DNA from: JBFELO01 sp041552055
GTDB lineage: Bacteria; Acidobacteriota; Thermoanaerobaculia; Thermoanaerobaculales; Sulfomarinibacteraceae
Length of the DNA stretch: 6,378 nucleotides
Assembly (NCBI GenBank): GCA_041552055.1
Contig: JBFELO010000215.1
Span: forward strand, 1-6,378
Reading direction: 5' to 3'
How positions within the stretch are numbered: the first letter of the stretch is position 1; every line of letters starts with the position of its first letter. Positions 1 to 6,206 of the stretch are shown here, one piece after another. The translations under genes were made by a program, and so were the position numbers. The notes beneath the pieces are model-generated. The model worked only from the letters and a program-made list of their open reading frames with translations, made no database searches and was not told where the DNA came from.

Positions 1-80
1 ACCCGACCGGGCAGGTCGCATTTGAGGACATGAACCGGGCGACCATCGAAGCTCTCGAAGCTCTCGGCTACGTGCAGTAA
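1..80 (+). CDS. C-terminal tail of a truncated protein, possibly a sulfatase
   Basis: Only the last 25 codons are present. The frame is read from position 3 and ends at TAA 78-80. The tail reads ...MNRATIEALEALGYVQ. An ending of the form 'LxALGYV(Q)' is common at the C-terminus of arylsulfatase-like and alkaline-phosphatase-like proteins from Acidobacteriota and similar bacteria, sometimes before TPR repeats. No catalytic motif lies inside the window, so the family assignment rests only on this tail and is weak. The reading frame is credible because it is open to the edge, GC-rich at third positions, and followed directly by a stem-loop. The gene points the same way as the downstream permease, but 233 bp separate them, so co-transcription is uncertain. 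Confidence 0.5.
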   Translation, partial: PTGQVAFEDMNRATIEALEALGYVQ

Positions 81-137
81 CCAATTCGAAGGCAGAGCTG
101 GGGACATCGCACATCCCCCTCGTTGGGCTTCAATTGG
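81..137 (+). terminator. stem-loop just after the upstream stop codon (possible terminator)
   Basis: CCAATT-c-GAAG (81-91) pairs with CTTCAATTGG (128-137), giving ten base pairs with one bulged C at 87. Inside it, GGGGA (100-104) pairs with TCCCC (114-118) around a nine-base loop, and GAG (95-97) can add three pairs with CTC (119-121). The structure begins at the first base after the TAA of the upstream gene, which fits a terminator or 3' stabiliser. There is no T-run after it, so it is not a standard intrinsic terminator. Confidence 0.35.
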
Positions 138-172
138 AGTTCCCGGACAACCGTGACGCTGATGTGAAGCCC
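125..172 (+). repeat. second inverted repeat, mutually exclusive with the first
   Basis: GGGCTTC (125-131) and GAAGCCC (166-172) are a perfect 7 bp inverted repeat with a 34-base loop. The left arm shares CTTC 128-131 with the stem ending at 137, so the two stems cannot form together. Competing stems are the layout of attenuators and riboswitch expression platforms. Short stems like these also arise by chance in GC-rich DNA. Confidence 0.3.
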
Positions 173-313
173 GGACAGTGCGCACGCCCGTTCGGGGTTC
201 CAAGGACACTGCTGCGACACGGTGCAGGAGCGCTTGCTCGGCTCCCACGATCTCCCCGTGAGAATTGCCGACCGTGAGGGCATCGCCGCGTACCCTGCTC
301 GAATCATGCTAGC

Positions 314-1588
314 GTGCGGCTGAAGATGGCAACCCTCCGTCGTGTCGTCTCGCGGTGGCAGATCGTCGCCGTGGCCCTGAATGGGGTCGTGGGCAGCGGG
401 GTGTACCTGCTGCCGGCGGCGGCCGCGGCGCTGCTCGGTGCGGCCAGCCTGTGGGCGGTGGTGCTCGCGGGGTGCGTCGTGCTCCTCGTGGTGCTGTGCT
501 TTGCCGAGGCGGCGAGCTACTTCGACCAACCCGGCAGCGTCTACCTCTACGCGGGCAACGCCTTCGGGCCACTGGTGGGTTTCGAGGTGGGTTGGATGGC
601 CTGGCTCGCCCGCGTCGCCTCGGTGGCGTCGCTGTCGGTGGGCTTCGCACAGGCACTGAGCTTCCTCGTGCCCGCCGTCGAAGGGGGCTTGGCGCGAGCC
701 CTGGCCATCGGATTGCCTTTGCTCGCCCTCACGGGCATCAACATCGTCGGAGTGCGCTCGGGCGTCAATACTGCCGTTGTCCTGGTGCTGGGCAAGATGC
801 TGCCGCTCGGCGTCTTCGTCGCAGCGGGCGTCTTCGCGGTCTCGATGTCGACGGTCTCCGGTCAAAGCCCCACCACCGAGGGAGGAGTCTGGGGCGCTGC
901 GCTGCTACTCCTGTTCGCATACGGCGGCTTCGAAAACACGGCCGCGCCGGCCGGCGAGTACAGGAACCCCCGACGCGACGTACCGTTCGCCCTGCTGGTC
1001 GAGATCGGCATCGTCACCCTGCTCTACGTCGCGGTCCAGTGGGTCGCCCTGGGCACCGTGGCCGACCTGGGCTCGTCCAGGACACCGCTCGCCGACGGCG
1101 CGCGGAACTTCCTCGGCGGCTGGGGCGGCTGGCTGCTCACGGTCGGGGCTGTGGTGTCGATCCTCGGAACCAACAGCAGCTCCGTGCTCGCAGGCCCCAG
1201 GTACTTGTTCGCGCTGGCACGCGACGGTTTCGGCCCGCGCGGCCTGGCCTCGATCCATCCGCGGTTCCAGACACCGGCGGCCGCCATCCTCGCCCAGACC
1301 GCGATCGCCCTTCCGCTGGCTCTCAGCGGGACCTTCGAAGGGCTGGCGACCCTGTCGGTGATTGCCAGGCTCGTCACCTACCTCGCCACCACCGCCTCGA
1401 TACCCGTCCTGCGGCGCCGCTTTGCCAGGGCAGACTCATTCCGGCTTCCGGGCGGCGCCGCGATCCCGGCCGCTGCGACGGTCGTCGGACTCGGCCTGCT
1501 GGCGAGCGCGTCGTCGACCGACCTGATCGCCGGTGGCCTCGCGGCGTTGGCCGGAGCCGTCATCTACCTGCTCCGAAGATCGGACTGA
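314..1588 (+). CDS. APC-superfamily amino acid permease
   Basis: A 424-residue integral membrane transporter that probably takes up amino acids by coupling to an ion gradient; the substrate cannot be read from the sequence. Diagnostic stretches are in family order. Helix 1 carries the unwound Gly-rich motif GVVGSGVYLLP (24-34). GVRSG...GKMLPL (146-165) leads into helix 5. FAYGGFENTAAPAGEYRNPR (201-220) is the helix 6 signature and following loop. GPRYLFALARDG (294-305) and HPRFQTPAAA (315-324) are the helix 8 to loop signature. About twelve hydrophobic segments are visible, and the length is normal for the AA_permease_2 type. An in-frame stop at 275-277 limits the start to GTG 314 or ATG 326. 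Neither has a clear Shine-Dalgarno sequence, and ATG 326 would remove only four residues. The gene converges on the esterase gene. Confidence 0.93.
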   Translation: MRLKMATLRRVVSRWQIVAVALNGVVGSGVYLLPAAAAALLGAASLWAVVLAGCVVLLVVLCFAEAASYFDQPGSVYLYAGNAFGPLVGFEVGWMAWLARVASVASLSVGFAQALSFLVPAVEGGLARALAIGLPLLALTGINIVGVRSGVNTAVVLVLGKMLPLGVFVAAGVFAVSMSTVSGQSPTTEGGVWGAALLLLFAYGGFENTAAPAGEYRNPRRDVPFALLVEIGIVTLLYVAVQWVALGTVADLGSSRTPLADGARNFLGGWGGWLLTVGAVVSILGTNSSSVLAGPRYLFALARDGFGPRGLASIHPRFQTPAAAILAQTAIALPLALSGTFEGLATLSVIARLVTYLATTASIPVLRRRFARADSFRLPGGAAIPAAATVVGLGLLASASSTDLIAGGLAALAGAVIYLLRRSD

Positions 1589-1629
1589 GCGGGATTGTCG
1601 CGCCTCGACGTCCAGTTCTGGCCCGGTAG

Positions 1630-2670
1630 TTACGAGGCCGACGCAGAGGAAGACTCGAACGCAAGGGCCAACGCGCGGCCGGCATCGTCGACGGCGCGCC
1701 GGCCCTTGCGGAAGGCACTCACACCGAAGAAACCGTGAACCACGCCGTCGTAGCGGCTGATCGTCACCGGCACTCCCGCCGCCCGCAACCTGTGCGCGTA
1801 CGCCTCGCCCTCGTCCCGCAGAGGGTCGAACTGTGCCGTGATGACCAGCGCCGGCGGGAGCCGCGACACGTCTTCGGCGAACAGCGGCGAGGCGTAAGGG
1901 TTCCTCCGCTGTCCCTCCAGCGGCAGGTAACGCCGCCGGTTCAGCTCCATGAACGGCCGCGACAGCAGGTAGCCCTCCCGAAACGCTTCGTGGGACGCGG
2001 TGTCGAAGTCGGCCAGGTTGGTCGCAGGATAGACGAGCACCTGGAAGAGGAGCCGCGGAGCTCCCTCGTCGCGCGCCCTCAGCGCCATCACTGCCGCGAG
2101 GTTGCCGCCGGCACTGTCGCCCGCGACCGCGAGCCGGCTCGGATCCCCGCCCAGTTCCGCCGCGTGATCGTGCACCCAGCCCAACGCGGCGAAGGCGTCG
2201 TCCACGGCGGCCGGGAATGGATGCTCGGGGGCCAGACGGTATTCCACCGCCACGACGATCGCCCGTGACGCACGCGCCAGTCGCCGACAGACGCGGTCGT
2301 GGGTGTCGAGGTCTCCGAGGACAAAGCCACCACCGTGGTAGTAGACCACCACGGGGAGGGTGCGATCCACGGTCGGGACGTAGCTGCGGAGCTGGATCTT
2401 CCCCGCAGGGCCGGGGATGACGAGCTCCTCGACCCTCGGCAACTCGACCGGCCCGCTCGGATCGCGGTCGAACATGTCGCGCATCCGCTGCCGTTGCACC
2501 TCCATCGGAACCGTATCGTCGGCTACCAGCGGCGGCATGATCCGCAGCATGACCGCGACCTCGGGATCGAGGCGACCGTGCGGTGTCACGGTCCAGCGAT
2601 GAACCACCATCGCGGCGATCCCCGCGAGCAGTAGGACCGCGAGAGCAACGAACAACAGCAGCCGTTTCAT
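1630..2670 (-). CDS. membrane-anchored alpha/beta-hydrolase, HSL (family IV) esterase/lipase
   Basis: A 346-residue serine hydrolase of the hormone-sensitive-lipase group, which cleaves carboxylic esters, usually with short or medium acyl chains. The oxyanion-hole motif is HGGGF (112-116). The nucleophile elbow is GDSAGG (184-189), with Ser186. The acid is Asp282 in FDPLRDEG, and the catalytic His is His312 in VVHGFF. YRLAPEHPFPAAVDD (144-158) is also typical. The triad is complete. Residues 4-23 are strongly hydrophobic after MKR, with no clear cleavage site or lipobox, so an N-terminal anchor facing the periplasm is likely. GTG 2676 is also possible, but ATG 2670 is preferred because GGGGG lies nine bases upstream. 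It is the last gene of the minus-strand cluster, 31 bp after the peptidase gene. The Ser/Ala tail ends at TAA. Confidence 0.93.
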   Translation of the reverse strand: MKRLLLFVALAVLLLAGIAAMVVHRWTVTPHGRLDPEVAVMLRIMPPLVADDTVPMEVQRQRMRDMFDRDPSGPVELPRVEELVIPGPAGKIQLRSYVPTVDRTLPVVVYYHGGGFVLGDLDTHDRVCRRLARASRAIVVAVEYRLAPEHPFPAAVDDAFAALGWVHDHAAELGGDPSRLAVAGDSAGGNLAAVMALRARDEGAPRLLFQVLVYPATNLADFDTASHEAFREGYLLSRPFMELNRRRYLPLEGQRRNPYASPLFAEDVSRLPPALVITAQFDPLRDEGEAYAHRLRAAGVPVTISRYDGVVHGFFGVSAFRKGRRAVDDAGRALALAFESSSASAS

Positions 2671-2679
2671 AGGCACACA

Positions 2680-2684
2680 CCCCC
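2680..2684 (-). promoter_or_regulatory. ribosome-binding site of the esterase gene
   Basis: GGGGG on the minus strand sits nine bases before ATG 2670 and only three bases before the alternative GTG 2676. It therefore favours the ATG start. Confidence 0.5.
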
Positions 2685-2701
2685 ATCCACTCCAGCGATC
2701 A

Positions 2702-4507
2702 TCAGTCCACCACGGGTCCGTCCCACGGTCGAGTTTGCCACGTCGGAACCTCCAGCACCCTCATGATCGGCAGCAGGCCGACCTGTTCGTCCCAGTAAGG
2801 AGTTCGCCGGTACCACCACAGGGCGCGGGCACGGGGATCGGCTGCAAAGTCCCGGTCTTCGAGCGCTTGCTGCCACTCCGAGCGCACCTCGTCGTCCTCG
2901 AGCATCCGGCGTGCCTGCTCCTCCAGAGTCGCCGTGCCGATGTACTCCTTGCGCTCGAACACGGTGCTGATCATCCCCCAACGCAGTAACGAGTCCGAAG
3001 CCTCGGGCTCGAACAGCTGGACCGCTACCTCGAAGTCGGGCTGGTCCGCCGGAATCCAGACGCTGGCTGCAGGCACGACTCGCCGCTCCAGCTGGCGGCT
3101 GATCGCGAAGTTTTCGACCATCGTCGCGCCCTGGTACGGGGTGCTGGCGATCTCGGGATCGCTGACCCGGATCGTCTCCAATTCGGCCTCGGTGTCGGCC
3201 ACCACACGGCGCGCCTGGAGCCCATGGTCGGCGACCATCCGCTCGATCTGCGGCCAACCGGCGAGCACCAGATAGCCGCGCGGTCTTGGGAGTGTCAACT
3301 CCGGCGAGGGAGCGTGCCGCCAGCCCACCTCGATCTCGCGCACCCGGCCGGGAAGGTACCGAAGGTAACTCTCACCAGTCACCTGGGATCGTTCGACCAC
3401 CCAGTCGTGCGGCTGCCACCGCAGCCGATCGATGTTGTCCGCCAACCTCCACCGGATGACCACGTCCGACGCCTCCGCGTCGGCCCTGCCCATGGCGACG
3501 GTGTCCGCTTCCGCGCGACTGACCGCCCGCACGAGCTCCTCCCCGGCCTGATCCAGCTCCGAGATCAGCTCCACGAGGAAGTCGTGGTTCGCCATCACCC
3601 GATCACGGAACGGCTTGTAGGAGTGCATCTCGATGGTGATCGACGCCCGATTCCTGAGCGGGAAGTGCTCCGACGACAGCCGCGGCCGGGATGGGTACCA
3701 CTCGATCCCCCGGGTCGGATCGGTCCTGTCCGCGAGGCTCACGTACGGGCCGTTGGGGTGGCCCGCTTTCTCGGTCCGCGTCAGGACACTCGACAGGCGG
3801 TTCCTGTTCCAGCCATGGATCGCGGGATGGAGGAGCGGAGGCTCGGATACGATCCACGTCAGGATCCAGGCGTGGTCCGAACCGTTGGTGACGTGGTTGT
3901 CCACGTGCAGGTGCGGGCGCCACCGGTTGAACAGTCGTATCAACGCCCGCATCTCCGGGCTCGCCAAACGCATGTGGTCGCGGTTCAGGTTGATTCCGTT
4001 GGCGGTGGTGCGGAAACCCATCCCCTCCACCGGGCCGTCCTGGTTCGGGCGGTTGAACGGCGACACCCGCTCGTGGCCATCGGCGTTGAAGATCGGCACG
4101 AAGAGCACGACCACGTCGCTCGGCAGCGACCGTCGCTCGAGCGTCCAATCCCGTAGCAGGATGAGCGACGCGTCCTTTCCGTCGACCTCGCCCGCGTGGA
4201 TGCACGACTGAATGAGGAGGACCGGCGCACCGGCCCGAACGGCTGCCTCCGGAGTGAAGCTCTGTCGTGCGGACACGACGACCTGGGGCAGCGGCCTGCC
4301 CGCCGCGGACCGCCCGAAGAACTCGAGTCGGATCGCCGGCGAGGCCGCGGCGAGCCGACGCAGGAGGTCGACGGTCTCGTCGTAGCTCGACGTCTCGCGA
4401 AAGTCCGTGCTCTCGGCCACGGTCTGCCACTCGGTGGGAACCGCCTCGGCGGCCGACAGCGAGGCGACGATGGACAGGCTGACAACGAGAGACGTGACGT
4501 GTTTCAT
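2702..4507 (-). CDS. exported M14 family zinc carboxypeptidase-like protein
   Basis: A 601-residue protein with a signal peptide (MKHVTSLVVSLSIVASLSAAEA, likely cut near residue 22), so it acts in the periplasm or outside the cell. Residues about 35-320 form an M14 (carboxypeptidase A-like) domain. The first zinc pair is His104/Glu107 in HAGEVDGK. The substrate-binding pair is NLNRD (Asn175/Arg176). The third zinc ligand is probably His205 in DNHVTNGSDH. The general base is probably Glu293 in ITIEMHSYKPF. All key residues are present, so it should be active, removing residues from peptide C-termini. Residues about 335-601 form a long extension of unknown role, with more Trp and Arg. ATG 4507 is preferred over TTG 4513; neither has a good Shine-Dalgarno sequence, which may mean reliance on upstream translation. 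It lies 68 bp after the TPR gene and 31 bp before the esterase gene. Confidence 0.9.
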   Translation of the reverse strand: MKHVTSLVVSLSIVASLSAAEAVPTEWQTVAESTDFRETSSYDETVDLLRRLAAASPAIRLEFFGRSAAGRPLPQVVVSARQSFTPEAAVRAGAPVLLIQSCIHAGEVDGKDASLILLRDWTLERRSLPSDVVVLFVPIFNADGHERVSPFNRPNQDGPVEGMGFRTTANGINLNRDHMRLASPEMRALIRLFNRWRPHLHVDNHVTNGSDHAWILTWIVSEPPLLHPAIHGWNRNRLSSVLTRTEKAGHPNGPYVSLADRTDPTRGIEWYPSRPRLSSEHFPLRNRASITIEMHSYKPFRDRVMANHDFLVELISELDQAGEELVRAVSRAEADTVAMGRADAEASDVVIRWRLADNIDRLRWQPHDWVVERSQVTGESYLRYLPGRVREIEVGWRHAPSPELTLPRPRGYLVLAGWPQIERMVADHGLQARRVVADTEAELETIRVSDPEIASTPYQGATMVENFAISRQLERRVVPAASVWIPADQPDFEVAVQLFEPEASDSLLRWGMISTVFERKEYIGTATLEEQARRMLEDDEVRSEWQQALEDRDFAADPRARALWWYRRTPYWDEQVGLLPIMRVLEVPTWQTRPWDGPVVD

Positions 4508-4524
4508 GGCCAAGACTGTAGCCG

Positions 4525-4567
4525 ATCACGACGTCGTGGACTGCCGCCGACCGGTGCCAGTCGTGAT
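4525..4567. repeat. palindrome and inverted repeat upstream of the M14 gene
   Basis: CACGACGTCGTG (4527-4538) is a perfect 12 bp palindrome whose near edge is 19 bases before the peptidase ATG. In addition, ATCACGAC (4525-4532) and GTCGTGAT (4560-4567) form an 8 bp inverted repeat with a 27-base gap. The half-site GTCGTG/CACGAC thus occurs three times in 43 bp of the short gap between two genes. It could be an operator for a dimeric repressor or a processing hairpin in the mRNA. Confidence 0.35.
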
Positions 4568-4575
4568 GGTGCCCG

Positions 4576-5424
4576 TCAGATGAGAGCGAGAATCCAATCG
4601 GGCAAGCGCGGCCAGAGCGGGGCGAGCGACGCCTCGGGCGACACTGTGGCGGTCGTCGGCGCAGCGCCGATTTCCGCAGTTGCCTTCGCACCCGTCTGAT
4701 CCGGTGGCTGGGCGGACCTCTGCGGTGGCGCCCCGACGGCCACCCCGGCGATGGGCTCCTGCGGAGCTACCGGCTCTCGTGACAGCACCGACTGGATCTC
4801 CTCGGATTTCGGCGGAGCCATCGGCTGCCTCACGGCTCCGGTGTCTTGACCCCTGACCGCGATGAGGGCGCCGATGTAGAGACGAGAGCCCAGCAGTTCG
4901 GGGTTGACCGCAGGGTCGGCCAGCTCCGGATCCGATTCGAACGCTCGTCGATACAGCTCGAGAGCTCTCGACGGGTGACGGGTCTTCTCTTCCAACAGGG
5001 CCAGGTAGAACGCGCACCACCCGTGGTCGGGCGCGATCTTGAGGCACTTCTTGTAGGCGTAGCGTGCGTCGTCGAACTCGCCGAGGTGGTACTCGACGAG
5101 GCCGATGCGGAACCAGGCCTCGTACAGGCTCGGGTCTTCCTGCAATGCCTCACGGCACATTCGAATGGTGTCGTGGGGGAATCCCCTGTGGAACAGCATG
5201 GTCCCGAGATCGACCATACCCTCGGGATCGAGTTCACCTCTCTTGTGGAGCTCCCAGAAGTGGAGAGCGGTCTGGTCGTCGGGCGAGTCCGGCCGCATCC
5301 ACTCGACCCAGACCGGGTCATCCGGACCGCGCTCGCCCGGCGGGGCCTGGGCGTGGCCCTCGATCACCAGGCCGACGACGGCGCAGCACAGCGCCAACCA
5401 CGTGATAAGCCTTCGGTCGCTCAC
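4576..5424 (-). CDS. exported tetratricopeptide-repeat protein
   Basis: A 282-residue protein. The first 27 residues look like a signal peptide: SDRR, then a hydrophobic core LITWLALCCAVVGLVI, then a GHAQA cut site. Three TPR-like helix pairs follow: about 69-100 (MVDLGTMLFHRGF...ALQEDPSL), 101-134 (YEAWFRIGLVEYHLGEF...CLKIAPDHG), and 136-168 (WCAFYLALLEEK...AFESDPEL). TPRs bind proteins or peptides, so a scaffold role in the periplasm is likely; the partner is unknown. Residues about 196-270 are rich in Pro, Ala and Gln and look disordered. The protein ends with a short hydrophobic tail, LPDWILALI. GTG 5424 is chosen because GGAGGT lies six bases upstream; the longer GTG 5445 start would place that site inside the gene. 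It is the first gene of the probable operon with the M14 peptidase and the esterase. Confidence 0.82.
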   Translation of the reverse strand: MSDRRLITWLALCCAVVGLVIEGHAQAPPGERGPDDPVWVEWMRPDSPDDQTALHFWELHKRGELDPEGMVDLGTMLFHRGFPHDTIRMCREALQEDPSLYEAWFRIGLVEYHLGEFDDARYAYKKCLKIAPDHGWCAFYLALLEEKTRHPSRALELYRRAFESDPELADPAVNPELLGSRLYIGALIAVRGQDTGAVRQPMAPPKSEEIQSVLSREPVAPQEPIAGVAVGAPPQRSAQPPDQTGAKATAEIGAAPTTATVSPEASLAPLWPRLPDWILALI

Positions 5425-5638
5425 CCGTTCACCTCCGCGGCCCACCGCCCACGGCTGCGGACACTCCGATCATCGGCCTCGGCCGCATCCCAGTGTACCC
5501 GGCCGGCGCGGGCCCGCGATATCCGACTGCCACCCTATCCTACGCCAGCGAACGCCGGCTCGTTTGTGTGGAGATCAGCACTCGGATCGGCATCCACGCA
5601 CCGCACGGCGTCTTTGAATCAGTTGCTGGGCAGCCCGA
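5425..5638 (-). other. intergenic region expected to hold the promoter of the TPR-peptidase-esterase operon
   Basis: This 214 bp gap is the largest within the minus-strand set. On the minus strand, TACACT (plus positions 5494-5499) and TAGGAT (5537-5542) resemble -10 boxes, but neither has a matching -35 at 16-18 bp. A GC-rich partial repeat, GGCC...GGCC, lies around 5501-5514. Nothing here supports a gene. Confidence 0.3.
5431..5436 (-). promoter_or_regulatory. ribosome-binding site of the TPR gene
   Basis: A perfect GGAGGT on the minus strand stands six bases before GTG 5424. It decides the start of the TPR gene against the upstream GTG 5445. It is the strongest Shine-Dalgarno sequence in the window. 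Confidence 0.75.
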
Positions 5639-6154
5639 TCACTCTGTGAGACGTCGGGTCATCGAGAACGTCGTGCTGTGTTCGAGCTTCTGGTCCTTCC
5701 AGAATGCCCACTCGGCCTCGACGTGTCCGGCGTCGACGAATCGCAGCCAACCCTCGTGGATGTGTCCGTCCCCCGGCGCCATGTTGCCGCCTCCGTTGAA
5801 TGCGAAGTGGAGACGATCGGGCGATTCACCCGGCTGTTCCAGCTTGAAGCGCGGCTGGTTGCCAGCCGAACAGTAGTGGGTGGCCACCAAGTCGGGCCCG
5901 TCCATGTGGTACACCGTCATCATCTCGTGCTCGGTACCCGGGAAGAGATGCTCGACCACGATGCTGTCGGCCGCGGCGACACGATAGTCGATGGTGGCGA
6001 CGCCCTCGGGTGTGACTGCACTCCACTCCCCATCGAGCCCCCTCAGCCGCTCGAAAGCCACGGCGGCGGCGCCACCGTCACCATCGCCGGCCGCGGCGGG
6101 CAGCGCCAGGCTCAGCGCAGCAGCCATCCAGACGAACAAAACACATCCTCTCAT
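5639..6154 (-). CDS. small secreted protein of an uncharacterised family (THYCSAGNQPR motif)
   Basis: A 171-residue protein with a clear signal peptide (MRGCVLFVWMAAALSLALPAAAG, cut near residue 22). The mature part begins with LRGLDGEWSAVTPEG (37-51). It then has the pattern VVEHLFPGTEHEMMTVYHMDG (66-86), followed by LVATHYCSAGNQPRFKL (89-105) and AEWAFWKDQKLEHSTTFSMTR (147-167). This arrangement recurs in many bacterial hypothetical proteins: a short Leu-x-Gly-x-Trp start, alternating strands, and Cys95 in a THYC(S/A)AGNQPR block. It suggests a small beta-barrel or lipocalin-like fold, but no function is known to me. A substrate-binding or heme/lipid-binding role would be speculation. ATG 6154 has GGGAG seven bases upstream. 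It lies 52 bp after the dehydrogenase gene and may be co-transcribed with it. Confidence 0.85.
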   Translation of the reverse strand: MRGCVLFVWMAAALSLALPAAAGDGDGGAAAVAFERLRGLDGEWSAVTPEGVATIDYRVAAADSIVVEHLFPGTEHEMMTVYHMDGPDLVATHYCSAGNQPRFKLEQPGESPDRLHFAFNGGGNMAPGDGHIHEGWLRFVDAGHVEAEWAFWKDQKLEHSTTFSMTRRLTE

Positions 6155-6161
6155 CTACATT

Positions 6162-6166
6162 CTCCC
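6162..6166 (-). promoter_or_regulatory. ribosome-binding site of the small secreted protein gene
   Basis: GGGAG within GGAAGGGAGA on the minus strand is seven bases before ATG 6154. An earlier ATG at 6160 is followed at once by a TAG stop, so 6154 is the real start. Confidence 0.6.
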
Positions 6167-6175
6167 TTCCCGTGT

Positions 6176-6205
6176 GACGGCTCCTCGTGAAACCCGGTCG
6201 CCGTC
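6176..6205 (-). repeat. short inverted repeat after the dehydrogenase stop codon
   Basis: GACGGC (6176-6181) and GCCGTC (6200-6205) can pair around an 18-base loop directly downstream of TAG 6207-6209. There is no T-run, so it is a weak candidate for a terminator or an mRNA 3'-end structure. A 6 bp stem can easily arise by chance. Confidence 0.2.
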
Positions 6206-6206
6206 C

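Larger units (their letters stand above)
81..313 (+). other. non-coding leader between the truncated gene and the permease
   Basis: This 233 bp stretch has no convincing gene. On the plus strand, the frame that continues from the upstream gene is broken only by TGA 165-167 and then runs to TGA 321-323. It has no ribosome-binding site or good start codon. The minus strand is also open here as a run-on of a shadow frame of the permease. G+C is slightly lower than in the permease gene. The stretch holds two overlapping inverted repeats (81-137 and 125-172) and an 8 bp direct repeat CCCGGACA (142-149 and 170-177). No good -35/-10 pair was found by eye, although the permease promoter may lie here. 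Confidence 0.5.

Noticed and set aside
75..137. Integron attC-like site after the upstream stop codon (AAC 79-81, GTTGGGC 122-128, palindrome with an extrahelical C)
   Set aside because: The core boxes and stem arms do not line up. The AAC to GTT spacing is asymmetric, with no spacer between the inner stem and GTTGGGC, and the 5' box (CAGTAAC) does not fit RYYYAAC. No integrase or cassette array is present.
81..313. tRNA or other classical RNA gene in the leader
   Set aside because: The T-arm-like strings (around 191-203 and 297-304) are not flanked by pairing arms, and no cloverleaf can be drawn.
68..865. 265-residue minus-strand frame covering the permease start and its leader
   Set aside because: It is antisense to a clear APC permease, is full of Arg, His, Gln and Asp low-complexity sequence, and has no recognisable motif or ribosome-binding site. 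It is a normal shadow frame in GC-rich DNA.
1589..1629. Bidirectional terminator between the convergent permease and esterase genes
   Set aside because: Only 4 bp stems (GTCG/CGAC and CCAG/CTGG) were found, with no T-run on either strand.
1436..2686. 416-residue minus-strand frame over the esterase and the permease end
   Set aside because: It overlaps the esterase in another frame and reads as Arg/Gly/Ala-rich shadow sequence. The esterase frame carries the full catalytic triad.
3224..4156. 310-residue plus-strand frame inside the M14 gene
   Set aside because: It lies wholly antisense to a peptidase with an intact active site. Its composition (Arg/His/Pro/Val-rich) is that of a complementary-strand shadow.
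4846..5649. 267-residue plus-strand frame over the TPR gene and the 214 bp gap
   Set aside because: It is mostly the complement of the TPR gene. The part in the gap has no motif and no ribosome-binding site.
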